Numbered from the stretch's first letter, positions 55,892-63,944 are shown. The stretch: 64,000 nucleotides of DNA from Bradyrhizobium sp. CCGB12 (GCF_024199845.1 NZ_JANADO010000001.1:7626001-7690000); one strand, 5' to 3'. A program made the numbers and translations. Notes: generated from the sequence alone by a model not told the origin.

Positions 55892-56137
55892 CTAAAACAC
55901 CACGCCCACTCGCGTGCCGCGCTTCCAGGCGATGCGGCAGCGCTTCCTGGTGTTGACGTGCAGGAGCTCGAACCGATCGGGAATGCTCACCTGCCCGCCG
56001 AGATCGACACAGGCGCCGCCGGGCGAATAGTCGATCAGCGTGCAGTTGATGACGGGCGCGCGCGGGTCGGTGATGATCTTGGCCTGGCGCGACACCAGGC
56101 CTGCGGGTTTTACGCGGGCATATTTACGCGGATACAT
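55892..56137 (-). CDS. Minimal PilZ-domain protein
   Basis: An 81-residue protein made only of a PilZ domain. The c-di-GMP-binding motifs are R4-K-Y-A-R8 (RxxxR) and DYSPGG (D/N-x-S-x-x-G) near residue 37. It probably binds cyclic di-GMP and passes the signal to a partner protein. ATG 56137 has GGAGGAG at good spacing; a GTG at 56143 is in frame but too near the ribosome site. Target not known. Confidence 0.8.
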   Translation of the reverse strand: MYPRKYARVKPAGLVSRQAKIITDPRAPVINCTLIDYSPGGACVDLGGQVSIPDRFELLHVNTRKRCRIAWKRGTRVGVVF

Positions 56138-56282
56138 TGGCACATCTCCTCCAATTCCGCGAACGGCGCGGTGAGCTCGAAGGCGATGATGGAACGCAGA
56201 TGATTCGATCCAGCTAAGGCGCGGCCGAGAATTTTAATGAAAAGTCACTGCGAATGAAGAAAGCGCCGGTAGCGGGGTGCGG

Positions 56283-56375
56283 CGTGTCACTGCGAGGAGC
56301 TCTTGCGACGAAGCAATCCAGACGGTCTCCCCGGATGCATTTCTGGATTGCCTCGCTTTCGCTCGCAATGACGCT
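56283..56375. repeat. Intergenic inverted-repeat element (TGTCACTGCGAGGAG type)
   Basis: Left part TCACTGCGAGGAG ... AAGCAATCCAGA and right part TCTGGATTGCCTCG ... GCAATGACG are near-mirror images around 56326-56340. It is a 90-base folded repeat of a kind common in Bradyrhizobium; no gene covers it. Confidence 0.6.
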
Positions 56376-56393
56376 CGCTGCCCCCGCGATGCG

Positions 56394-56822
56394 CTATCGC
56401 ACGCGTTCGAGCGAGATGAAGCTGCGATTGCTCGCCTCGTACTGGAAGGCATAGACGTTGGCCTCCCGGCAGGTGTCGCCGACGGCGGCGCGGCGCTCGA
56501 GACCCTTGAACTGCGTGAACTTCCGTCCCGTGGCGTCGGCGTCGTATTTGACGTGAACCTTCGGCGACGAGTTCTCGTTGGAACGGTCGTAGCGATGCGC
56601 GATCTTCCATGCACCGCCCGGCTCCAGGAAGCGGGTTTGCCAGTCGCCTTCGCCGACCTTCCGCATGTAGGTGATGTTGGCCCTGGTGTCGTTCCTCAGG
56701 CAGACCACCCCGTAGTGCTTGTCATTGGCGGCCTCGACGGTTGCAGGCCACAGCGAGGCGGCCGCAAGGCCGGCGGTGGCAAACAGCGCAGCGCGAATAT
56801 GTGCAGCATGAAATGAAGACAT
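56394..56822 (-). CDS. Small secreted protein of unknown function
   Basis: A 142-residue protein with a clear signal peptide (residues 1-34, hydrophobic core AALFATAGLAAASLW, cleavage near VEAAND). The mature part is about 108 residues and has two cysteines, in VVCLRNDTRANITYM and GDTCREAN, which could pair. ATG 56822 is chosen since the open frame before it has no signal-like start. I recognise no family. It lies upstream of the PilZ gene in the same direction, but with a repeat between them. Confidence 0.6.
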   Translation of the reverse strand: MSSFHAAHIRAALFATAGLAAASLWPATVEAANDKHYGVVCLRNDTRANITYMRKVGEGDWQTRFLEPGGAWKIAHRYDRSNENSSPKVHVKYDADATGRKFTQFKGLERRAAVGDTCREANVYAFQYEASNRSFISLERVR

Positions 56823-56997
56823 TTGAAAAATCTCCTTGATCGAGACCTCGCTGATGGAGGTCCCGCCCAAGAGAGGATAGGAGCGGGTGAAGCGGATGCA
56901 CATGATCCAATTCACAATCTCTGCGGTAGCGGCGGGATTCGGCGGGACATGTTGTCGCGGCAGGCGCCGGCAACCTCAGCCGCCGTCCCGGCTCCTC

Positions 56998-58317
56998 TCA
57001 CGCCGCCGCCTCCGCATGCTGCGGCCCTACCGGCATCGGCACCGTCACATAGTCCTTCGGCAGGTTCACCGGCCGATAGTCGGGCTCCACCGCCATGCGC
57101 TTGAGCACGCTCTCATGCACATGCGCGCCTTCGGGAATGACGCGCGGCTCGCAATCGGGAATGTAGAAGCCGAAATAGACTTTTCGCGTCGGCCACTCCC
57201 GGTACTTCGCGCGCTTCGGCAGATATTCCAGCAAGCGCCAGGCCGCCGTCATGGAATCGTGCAGCATGCCCGTCTTGCCGGTGTAGGCCGGCTCGACGTA
57301 CCTAAACGGCGAGTTCTTGCGCTGGATGCCCCAGGCGAGCTGCTTCACCGTCGCCGGGTTGAAGTTCAGCCCGGCCTTCTCCGCCTCCGCGATCATCCAG
57401 ATCAGCGGATATTTTGATTCCCCGCTCTCGGCTTCAGGATAGCCGCCGCCAACGTCGCTGTGCACGCCGGCGAACCACACCTGCAAAATGTCCTGCGGCA
57501 CCTTCTTCTCGTCGGGCACGTAGCGGTTGCTCCAATAATCCTGCGGCTCCCGGTACTGCTTGAGGCGGAACATGCAGCGCCGCTCGTCGATCGCGATCGC
57601 CTGCCGGAAAATCTTGACGCTCGGGTTGCGCAGCGTGAAGGCGAGCTCCTCCAGGCTGAACAGGTAGAAGAAATTGTCGCGCCGCGGCACGATCACGCTC
57701 GCCACCGTGTCCCACACGCCGATGAAATGGATGGTCGGCCATCGCGTCGAGGTGATGCGCGCGAACTGCGCGGCAAGGTCGAATTCGTCCTTCGGCAGTG
57801 GCCCCTGGTCGTCGACGGCGACGTCCTTGAGGTCCTCGACATCGTTGCCGCGCCCGGTGCCGGAATATTGCTTGTAGGCGACGAGGCCCGAGCCTGCGAG
57901 GTTCGCCTGCTCCGGCGAGATCAGGCCGATTTTATGGATCAGCCCCGCCAGCACGCGAACCGTGTAAGCACCGCGCGAAAAACCGAACAGATAGATCTTG
58001 TCGCCGGGCGCGTAATGCTCGACCAGGAAGCAATAGGCACTGAGCACGTTGGCGTCCAACCCGTAGCCGGTGGCGAGCCCCAGCACCAGGTTGATATTGG
58101 CCTTGATTCGGTGCCACGTCGTCGGCTCCGTCACCGTGCCGACCCCGGGATCGTAAAACACCATCTGCCGCGGCTGTGTCTTGTCCGTCTTGCGCAGGCA
58201 GCGATACAGCTTGAGGACGTTGGAGATGTTTTCCGAGATCTCGTTGCCGGTGCCGTCACAGCAGATGACGAGGTTTTTCGGCTCGGGTTTGCGATCGTGC
58301 TGGCCGTCGTGCTCCAC
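56998..58317 (-). CDS. DUF2235 alpha/beta-hydrolase-like protein
   Basis: A 439-residue protein of the DUF2235 (T6SS phospholipase effector Tle1-like) family. The nucleophile elbow is GFSRGAY with S114; D21 in CDGTGNE is near the start; a second Asp is in FIGVWDTVASV and the His in GVHSDVGGGYPE, giving a Ser-Asp-His set. No signal peptide and no VgrG, PAAR or T6SS gene is in this window, so it may act inside the cell on lipid or serve as an orphan effector. It lies downstream of nothing in the same direction. Confidence 0.82.
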   Translation of the reverse strand: MEHDGQHDRKPEPKNLVICCDGTGNEISENISNVLKLYRCLRKTDKTQPRQMVFYDPGVGTVTEPTTWHRIKANINLVLGLATGYGLDANVLSAYCFLVEHYAPGDKIYLFGFSRGAYTVRVLAGLIHKIGLISPEQANLAGSGLVAYKQYSGTGRGNDVEDLKDVAVDDQGPLPKDEFDLAAQFARITSTRWPTIHFIGVWDTVASVIVPRRDNFFYLFSLEELAFTLRNPSVKIFRQAIAIDERRCMFRLKQYREPQDYWSNRYVPDEKKVPQDILQVWFAGVHSDVGGGYPEAESGESKYPLIWMIAEAEKAGLNFNPATVKQLAWGIQRKNSPFRYVEPAYTGKTGMLHDSMTAAWRLLEYLPKRAKYREWPTRKVYFGFYIPDCEPRVIPEGAHVHESVLKRMAVEPDYRPVNLPKDYVTVPMPVGPQHAEAAA

Positions 58318-58431
58318 GGGGTGCGCCTCCGGGTGATGCTACCGGGGCGAGTATAGCGGAACGCGACGGCAGCGAGGAGACGATGTCGGCTTCGGCGGCA
58401 AGGTGCCTCATTTGCGCATCATCTGTTGACA

Positions 58432-58446
58432 TTAACCACCTGTTAA
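58432..58446. promoter_or_regulatory. Consensus CtrA-type box TTAA-N7-TTAA
   Basis: TTAACCACCTGTTAA followed by CC, a full match to the alphaproteobacterial CtrA consensus. It lies 38 bases ahead of the coiled-coil gene at 58484 and 114 bases past the start of the divergent DUF2235 gene. Confidence 0.65.
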
Positions 58447-58483
58447 CCATGTCGTCGCCTAATGTGAACGACTGGGGGGCACC

Positions 58484-59140
58484 ATGTCGGCCCATGTGAT
58501 GCGACCGAAATTCATGCCTGTTTCGGCCGATCCGGCCTTTCGTTCGCTGAACGGGCTGGCGGTTAGCGTCACGGCTGTCCTACGGAGCAAAGCCATGTTC
58601 GGGAAGGACGATTTAGTGGACAATCTCAGCCGCGATCTCGATCGCGCACGCCTACGACGCGATGCACTCGCATCCGAAGCCACGACGCTGGCGGCGCAGA
58701 TCGCCGAAATCGAAGCCCGCCTCTCGGAGGAGAAGAGCAGGCGGGAGCGCGATCGTGTCCTGAGCGAAATCGAAGCGATCAAGACGCGAATCAGGCAAGC
58801 CGCCGGCGCGTTTGCGCCTGTCGTCGATGGTCTCTCCAAGGCGGTCGAATCGGCTGCGGCCGTCGTGCCCGAGGCGCGCGACCTCAACAGTTTCCTGGTG
58901 TCGGTGGCGACCGAGATCGATACCGTGCTCGGTCCCCTGTTGCGCGAACTGGATCAGCGCGCGGATGCGGTGCGGGTCGGACACGCCGTGCTGAACCTTC
59001 CGAGCCCGGCCCTTGAACCGCCGATCGAGCCGCCAAAAGAAGCCAACGATCGCATGCTTCGCTTCCCCGCATGGCTGTCTCGCGACAAGGAGACGGAGAA
59101 AAAGGAAGCAGCGGAGAGCCCGCGCAGCACGGCCGCGTGA
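58484..59140 (+). CDS. Coiled-coil protein under a CtrA-type box
   Basis: A 218-residue protein without a known family. Residues 40-105 are a strong heptad-type coiled coil (DDLVDNLSRDLDRARLRRD through RERDRVLSEIEAIKTRI). The later part is an Ala-rich helix region ending in a charged tail. No signal peptide or membrane segment. ATG 58484 is used; ATG 58499 or ATG 58595 (MFGKDDLV) are alternative starts. The consensus CtrA site upstream suggests cell-cycle control, and ftsZ2 is convergent 366 bases away. Confidence 0.65.
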   Translation: MSAHVMRPKFMPVSADPAFRSLNGLAVSVTAVLRSKAMFGKDDLVDNLSRDLDRARLRRDALASEATTLAAQIAEIEARLSEEKSRRERDRVLSEIEAIKTRIRQAAGAFAPVVDGLSKAVESAAAVVPEARDLNSFLVSVATEIDTVLGPLLRELDQRADAVRVGHAVLNLPSPALEPPIEPPKEANDRMLRFPAWLSRDKETEKKEAAESPRSTAA

Positions 59141-59506
59141 AGCTGGCAGGTGCCGTCCTTGCGACGCATCCTTCGAGACGCCCGCCTATGGCGGGCCCTC
59201 AGGATGAGGACGAAGTGCGTGGCACTGGTTTCAACGGGCACAGATGCCGATTAGCCTCATCCTGAGGAGACCGCTGGAAGCGGTCGTCTCGAAGGACGAG
59301 GCGCGCGCTCAGGCCGTCCAATGTCCGGCATTGGAACGCTGTTGTTTTTGCTCCGTCATTCCGGGGCGCGCCCTCTTGGCGCGAGCCCGGAATCCATTCC
59401 TCAACAGTCACTGCGGCCCGATGGATCCTCAGATGCGCAATTGCGCATCATAGTTCGCGCTCACGCGCGCCCCGGGATGACGACCTGTTGTTACGCTCGC
59501 GACCGC
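59141..59506. other. Intergenic region filled with repeats
   Basis: 366 bases between convergent genes with at least three repeat units: two of the TCCTTCGAGACG...CCTCAGGATGAGG family (about 59168-59303) and a CATTCCGGGGCGCG...CGCGAGCCCGGAAT hairpin (59357-59394). No gene or known RNA is seen. Confidence 0.5.
59168..59303. repeat. Two TCCTGAGG-type intergenic repeats
   Basis: Opposed units with the centre GACGCCCGCCTATGGCGGGC (59180-59200) and GAGACCGCTGGAAGCGGTC (59268-59287), each with CATCCTGAGG or CCTCAGGATG ends. Same family as at 37127-37255. Confidence 0.65.
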
Positions 59507-60760
59507 TCAGCTCGCCGAGCGGCGCAGGAAGGCGGGGATATCGAGCAGGTCTTCGTCGGCCATGTTGCGCGGAACGGAGCGGCCGTAGGGATCGAGCGGC
59601 CGATCGGTCACAGGCCGCGCATAGATCGGCCTTGCCGGTTGCCCCGCGGGCTGGAGGGCCTCGGAGCGGAGCGGCGGGCTTTCCGTTTGCGGCGGCGGCA
59701 CACTGCGCTCGATGCGGTCGGCGATGCGGCGGCTGTCATTGCGCAGCCGGCCGGCGAGCTGCGTGAGGGCGGTTTCCACCGGCTGGGCCTGAAGCGCCGG
59801 GTCGACATTGTCGATCCCGGTCGCCACCACGGAGACGCGGACGATGCCTTCGAGGCTTTCGTCGAACGACGCGCCGACGATGATGTTGGCGTCGGGATCG
59901 GCCTCGTCGCGAATCCGGGTCGCGGCTTCGTCGACCTCGTACAGCATGAGATCCTTGCCGCCGGTGATGGAGATGATGAGGCCGCTGGCGCGCTTGATCG
60001 AGGGGTTCTCGATCAACGGATTGGAAATCGCGGCGACGGCAGCCGCGAGCACGCGCTTCTCGCCGGACGCCTCGCCCCGTCCCATCATGGCCTTGCCCTT
60101 CTCCTTCATGACGGAGAGGACGTCGGCAAAATCGAGATTGATCAGGCCTTCCTTGACGATGAGGTCGCTGATGCAGGCAACGCCCGAATAAAGCACCTGG
60201 TCGGCCAGGGCAAAGGCATCGGCAAAGGTGGTCTTCGCGCTGGCCACCCGGAACAGGTTCTGGTTCGGGATGATCAGGAGGGTGTCGACCGTCTTCAGCA
60301 GCTCCTCGATGCCGGCTTCGGCAAAGCGCATGCGGCGCTGGCCCTCGAAGTAGAACGGCTTGGTGACGACGCCGATGGTGAGGATGCCGAGCTCGCGCGC
60401 GGCCCGGGCGACGACGGGGGCCGCCCCGGTGCCGGTGCCGCCGCCCATGCCCGCCGTCACGAACACCATGTGCGCGCCGGTCAGATGTTCGCGGATCGTA
60501 TCGATGGCTTCCTCGGCCGCGGCGCGTCCGAGTTCAGGCTGCGAGCCGGCGCCGAGGCCTGCGGTCACCTTGGTGCCGAGCTGGATCAGGCGCGTCGCCT
60601 TCGACATCGCCAGCGCCTGTGCGTCGGTGTTGGCGACGACGAACTCGACCCCTTGCAGCCCGGCCGTGATCATGTTGTTGACCGCGTTGCCGCCGGCGCC
60701 GCCGACGCCGAACACGACGATGCGGGCCTTCATTTCGTGGATATCGGTATTGCCTGCCAT
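59507..60760 (-). CDS. FtsZ family cell division protein (second, non-dcw type)
   Basis: A 417-residue tubulin-like GTPase. The GTP signature is GGGTGTG (106-112), the T7 loop is N207-L-D209-F-A-D212, and the C-terminal conserved peptide is [12 protein letters not shown] (about 403-414), so it should bind FtsA-like partners. It is shorter than the dcw-type FtsZ of rhizobia (about 590 residues) and sits outside any mur/fts cluster, which suggests it is a second FtsZ. It may help build or regulate the ring. ATG 60760 has no overlap with the HTH gene 51 bases ahead, which is likely co-transcribed. Confidence 0.9.
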   Translation of the reverse strand: MAGNTDIHEMKARIVVFGVGGAGGNAVNNMITAGLQGVEFVVANTDAQALAMSKATRLIQLGTKVTAGLGAGSQPELGRAAAEEAIDTIREHLTGAHMVFVTAGMGGGTGTGAAPVVARAARELGILTIGVVTKPFYFEGQRRMRFAEAGIEELLKTVDTLLIIPNQNLFRVASAKTTFADAFALADQVLYSGVACISDLIVKEGLINLDFADVLSVMKEKGKAMMGRGEASGEKRVLAAAVAAISNPLIENPSIKRASGLIISITGGKDLMLYEVDEAATRIRDEADPDANIIVGASFDESLEGIVRVSVVATGIDNVDPALQAQPVETALTQLAGRLRNDSRRIADRIERSVPPPQTESPPLRSEALQPAGQPARPIYARPVTDRPLDPYGRSVPRNMADEDLLDIPAFLRRSAS

Positions 60761-60811
60761 TTTTCCCTCGCGATTGGTCCGGCAAGCCGGGGATGGAGTA
60801 AGTCTCGAGTG

Positions 60812-61324
60812 CTACCTGCGGGCCGCGCGGTCTGCTTGCACGATGGAAGCGGCCAGATGTCCCAATCGACGCGCGGCGTGTCCCGCGATCGAGCCGCCAG
60901 GGCGGCGATCGGTCCGCAGCGCCGTCACTTCGTCTTCCAGTCGTGCCGCCCACGCATTGGCGGCCGTCGCCTCGGCGGCCGCCTGCATCAGCTCGGCGGC
61001 CAGGCGATCGGCCCGCTCTCGCTCGCGCTCGAACACCGCCCTGTAGGCGGTCGCGACTTCCTCGAGCCGCGCGATCTCCGCCTTGAAGACGTCGGTCTTG
61101 ACGGCCTCGATCCTGGCCAGGGAGGCATCGATGGGGTCTGCCCGGCGGGCGCGTCGCGGGCGGGGCGTGTAGCGGAGCTCGGCGAGATCGATGCTCACCA
61201 CGGCCTTGCCGTCGGCCGAGCGCGAGCGCGGCAAACCGCGACGCCTCGCCAGCGCCCGCGCGGCCTCGCGCGAGATTTTTAGCCGGGCACTGAGATCCGC
61301 ATACGTCAACAACTCAACGCACAT
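60812..61324 (-). CDS. HTH and coiled-coil protein upstream of ftsZ2
   Basis: A 170-residue protein. Residues 1-50 look like a helix-turn-helix (LLTYADLSARLKISREAARALARRRGLPRS), then a basic patch PRPRRARRAD, then a long helical, Glu/Ala/Arg-rich segment (about 75-140) predicted as coiled coil (IARLEEVATAYRAVFERERERADRL). The family is unknown to me; the HTH resembles MerR or excisionase types. ATG 61324 is preferred over ATG 61357. It lies 51 bases before ftsZ2 in the same direction and has a consensus CtrA-type box 82 bases upstream. Confidence 0.65.
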   Translation of the reverse strand: MCVELLTYADLSARLKISREAARALARRRGLPRSRSADGKAVVSIDLAELRYTPRPRRARRADPIDASLARIEAVKTDVFKAEIARLEEVATAYRAVFERERERADRLAAELMQAAAEATAANAWAARLEDEVTALRTDRRPGGSIAGHAARRLGHLAASIVQADRAARR

Positions 61325-61405
61325 CGGCGCTTCTCCTGGAGCGAACCGGGACGGCATTTCGAGCTAATGATGGCTGGACGATTACCGCAGGCTAGGCTGC
61401 GTTGG

Positions 61406-61420
61406 TTAATGGACGGTTAA
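61406..61420. promoter_or_regulatory. Consensus CtrA-type box TTAA-N7-TTAA
   Basis: TTAATGGACGGTTAA with GG before and C after, a full TTAA-N7-TTAA match on both strands. It lies 82 bases upstream of the HTH-coiled-coil gene that leads into ftsZ2. Confidence 0.65.
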
Positions 61421-61653
61421 CGGGCGAGGGGGGTTGTTTACGGATGCGGTCACGGCAGATGACGGGGTTCTTCGGCTCGGGATTTGTTGCCCGGTACTTG
61501 TGGATCGCGTGACAGGCCTGCGCGTTGGTTTTGTCCCCGTTGTTTGATGACTGTGTGTCCTCAAGTGTCTTGTAGGAAGAATCCTACTGTGCGTAGTGTG
61601 TACAAGAAATTCGGTAGGGCTACCGGGCGCGATTCGGGGCCTGCTGAATGCAC

Positions 61654-61684
61654 AAAGACCGCCCGGGGTGGAAACCGGACGGTC
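61654..61684 (-). terminator. Possible leftward terminator of an unannotated transcript
   Basis: GACCGTCCGG / CCGGGCGGTC stem (one G-T pair) with an 8-base loop; read on the minus strand it is followed by TTTGTG. No coding gene to the right explains it, so it may end an sRNA transcribed leftwards from the 61.7-62.0 kb zone. Confidence 0.4.
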
Positions 61685-61721
61685 CCTGCTCAAATGGTCC
61701 CCTAGGTCAGGGATCGCCAGT

Positions 61722-61760
61722 GGGGAGAGCCGGGTCTTCCGCCAAGTCGACCGGCTCCCC
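61722..61760. ncRNA. Candidate structured RNA stem, unclassified
   Basis: GGGGAG(AG)CCGG pairs with CCGGCTCCCC across a 17-base loop, a strong stem with a 2-base bulge. It lies 38 bases from the leftward terminator-like hairpin, so both could belong to one small RNA. It matches no family I know. Confidence 0.25.
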
Positions 61761-61879
61761 TCCACGTTGCGAATCGATTGGTGCCGAATCGCAGGCTGCA
61801 TGGTGGCGTGCCCGGGTGGCGGAGTCCACGCCGGGACGACGAGTCCCGTGGGCAATCCCGCTTTTCCCCAAGCGCTGGT

Positions 61880-62013
61880 CGCATCTTGACAAGAAGCAGC
61901 AAGATCAGGACAGCGCGTCCCGCGACGATGTCTTGAAGCGCATCTCAAGATGAAGCCGAATCAGCCGGCCGCGAGGCTCGCAAAGAAGGCTAAGAAAAAT
62001 CCGGCGAGTGATT
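61880..62013 (+). pseudogene. Possible frameshifted remnant of a small gene
   Basis: One frame reads SASRDDVLKRIS and then stops at 61953; the adjacent frame continues HLKMKPNQPAARLAKKAKK and ends at 62013. Joined by a one-base shift this gives a DDVLKR-type C-terminus as found in short rhizobial proteins, so the locus may be a decayed copy. The evidence is thin. Confidence 0.25.
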
Positions 62014-62090
62014 AAGCTAATTCAACCTTTCCGATAGCCAAAGAGCAGGTCTCGCGCTTCAATGAGGTCGTAGGGGTTGGGGGTGGGTAG

Positions 62091-62927
62091 ATGGCGGTTG
62101 CTGAGCCGAGTCTTCAGCTCCATTTGGAGCCGGACGAGCCAATTGAAATTTCAGAGCTTACCGGAGCGCTGGCGGCTATTGCGCGCCAATATCAGGCCTA
62201 TGCCGTCGAGAACGAGCTAGCCACAAAGAATTCGGAGGCTCGGCTTCTGGTCTCGGCCGTGAAGCCGGGCAGTATTGATATCAACCTGGTGCCCGATTTG
62301 GTTTCCACGGTTGCGATGGCCGGCCCTCTATTGGCGCCTTTGATCGACAAGCTTGAGCTGATCGAGAAGTTCGGCAAACACCTAAAGTCGCTGATCGACC
62401 TCTTCTCAAAGAAAAGGGAAGCGACGGCAGGCGATAATATCTCTGTAAGAGATTGCGACGACGCAACAAGCATCGTTAAGCCCATCGCAAGCCACGGCGG
62501 ATCGCAGACTTTCAATGTGATCAATGGACCGGTGACGGTCCAACTGTTGACGATCACAGCGCAGGAGGCCTCGTCGATTCTTGAAGCCGCAGCGCATGAA
62601 AAGGCTCTGTTGCAGAACCCCAAGGCGGAGGTTTTGCAGCGCGTCCCCATGGTGTGGAAGCGACTGGACCGGGATTCTGTCAAGTCTGCTGCAAAGACGA
62701 CTCCGGATCGCGCTTTAATCGAGGAGATAGACGAGAAGCCGCACGCCGTTTTCTTTACCGACGAGATGAGCCATCTTAAAAAGCAAATGATTGGAGATGA
62801 AGATAACCCCTACCAAGCGATTTACTTTGTGGACGTTGTGATTTCGCGGTCGTCTGGGAAAGTCGTCTCCTACCGAGTGATAGGATACCACGGCAAGGAA
62901 GAATTAGAGGCGCTTCCGCCATCGTAA
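62091..62927 (+). CDS. Orphan protein with hydrophobic central segment
   Basis: A 278-residue protein of unknown family. Residues 15-60 are a helical start with ISELTGALAAIARQYQAYAVEN; a hydrophobic stretch follows at about residues 62-88 (INLVPDLVSTVAMAGPLLAP), perhaps amphipathic or membrane-inserted; the C-terminal half (about 180-275) has beta-like strands and ends in a GYHGKEEL motif. Base composition is less GC-rich than in the core genes, and the neighbours are orphans, so it may be recently acquired. Nothing similar is known to me by name, but this layout occurs in genomic islands. Confidence 0.6.
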   Translation: MAVAEPSLQLHLEPDEPIEISELTGALAAIARQYQAYAVENELATKNSEARLLVSAVKPGSIDINLVPDLVSTVAMAGPLLAPLIDKLELIEKFGKHLKSLIDLFSKKREATAGDNISVRDCDDATSIVKPIASHGGSQTFNVINGPVTVQLLTITAQEASSILEAAAHEKALLQNPKAEVLQRVPMVWKRLDRDSVKSAAKTTPDRALIEEIDEKPHAVFFTDEMSHLKKQMIGDEDNPYQAIYFVDVVISRSSGKVVSYRVIGYHGKEELEALPPS

Positions 62928-63081
62928 AAACTATCGCGCCATCTGCTTAGCCGACGTTGGCTTGGTTGTTCGCTTTGATCTTCATGGCTTCAATGTACGT
63001 TCGCTCAAAGCGTCAAGTGGCGTCGCGCGATAAAGAGATAGTTTCTTTGTCTTGCAATCCTTGCTCTTTGCGGAAGGCTCT

Positions 63082-63807
63082 CTAACGCAATCGATCAAAT
63101 TCAAGTCCGTTGCCGCGCCACTGCGAGTCTCGCATCGCGCTCGCGATGAAGTCGTCGACTGAACTGCCGTGAATTGCGCTGCGTGGGTATTCTCCCGGAG
63201 GAGCCGCTCGCTCAATTGTCCAGGGGACCTGCAATTGAGTGAGCACGGTACGAGCGATCTTTAGGTCATCGTCCGAGTAACACAGAGCAATTGTCTTATC
63301 AGGAAGTTTCAGATCGCCGTGAATGAGAACTTCTATCATTGTGCACAGCGGCAAATGCTTTGCGAGCATGGACATCTTATCCTCATCGGTTCGAGCGACC
63401 GGGATTTGATGACCTAAATAGTAGCGCCCATTAGTTTTCGATTCGAGGACGCCTCGCTTTTTGCCGCGTCTGAGATTTCTCGTCATAGCGACGTTGAATC
63501 GGCAAAGGCTGAAGGCATTCGCTTCTATTGCCGCAACTGGAACGCGCAGCGCGATGTGAGGGAATCCGGCACCCAGCTTGGCCTTCAAAATGCGAGGTTG
63601 CGGATCGAGAGTCATGTGTACGTATGACCCAAAGCCCCGCGCGACGTCTTGGCGGCGAGACATGGATCGAAGATGTGTCGACTTAAAGCCGGCAGCGTCC
63701 AACGAAGGTTTGCTCAAAATCGCTCGCGAGCGAGCAATGAATGGCAAATAGTGCAACGGCGCATAGTGTTGAACGAATTCAACACCGCTAGCTGAAAGAG
63801 CTCCCAT
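63082..63807 (-). CDS. Putative ADP-ribosyltransferase-like protein (DarT-like, tentative)
   Basis: A 241-residue orphan with a layout like DarT-type (DUF4433) toxins: an early HYAPLHYLPFI segment (H14, H19), the RGFGSYVHMTLDP strand (57-69), the PHIALRVPVAAIE strand pair (83-95) and MIEVLIHGDLKLP with E159, which would take the place of the catalytic Glu of DarT. All this is visual likeness, not a search. No DarG-like macrodomain antitoxin is next to it. GC content is lower than in the core genes. It is convergent with the orphan gene at 62091. Confidence 0.5.
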   Translation of the reverse strand: MGALSASGVEFVQHYAPLHYLPFIARSRAILSKPSLDAAGFKSTHLRSMSRRQDVARGFGSYVHMTLDPQPRILKAKLGAGFPHIALRVPVAAIEANAFSLCRFNVAMTRNLRRGKKRGVLESKTNGRYYLGHQIPVARTDEDKMSMLAKHLPLCTMIEVLIHGDLKLPDKTIALCYSDDDLKIARTVLTQLQVPWTIERAAPPGEYPRSAIHGSSVDDFIASAMRDSQWRGNGLEFDRLR

Positions 63808-63910
63808 GTGAATCTTCTAAGTATCTACAAGCTAAAGTGGCGACTGAACCGCATCACACTATTTAGTAGAATGTCAACATCCGACGTCTACGAGCGAAAA
63901 GAATGTCGCA

Positions 63911-63944
63911 AAAACAAAAACGGCCGGATCTTCCGATCCGGCCG
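63911..63944 (-). terminator. Terminator of a gene entering from the right edge
   Basis: CGGCCGGATC-TTCC-GATCCGGCCG, a perfect 10-bp stem; the minus-strand transcript continues into TTTTTGTTTTTG. It fits the end of a leftward gene whose stop could be at 63969-63971 (frame ending in ARLRRVA), of which only about 30 bases are inside the window. Confidence 0.65.

Larger units (their letters stand above)
61325..62090. other. Gene-poor region with structured RNA-like elements
   Basis: 766 bases without a convincing gene. It contains a CtrA-type box (61406-61420), a GTAGGA-AGAA-TCCTAC hairpin (61572-61587), a leftward terminator-like hairpin (61654-61684), a large stem with bulge (61722-61760) and, near 61880-62010, what may be the decayed end of a small gene. 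It could encode an sRNA; no known family fits. Confidence 0.4.

Noticed and set aside
56998..58317. Type VI secretion locus
   Set aside because: Only the DUF2235 gene is present; no structural genes.
59321..61282. 653-residue plus-strand ORF
   Set aside because: Antisense of ftsZ2 and the HTH gene; no domain pattern.
61406..61948. 180-residue minus-strand ORF in the gene-poor region
   Set aside because: Ser/Thr/Arg/Pro composition without any family pattern, and it crosses the terminator-like hairpin.
61640..61960. tmRNA, RNase P, SRP or 6S RNA
   Set aside because: I looked for the conserved core sequences of these RNAs and found none; only generic stems are present.
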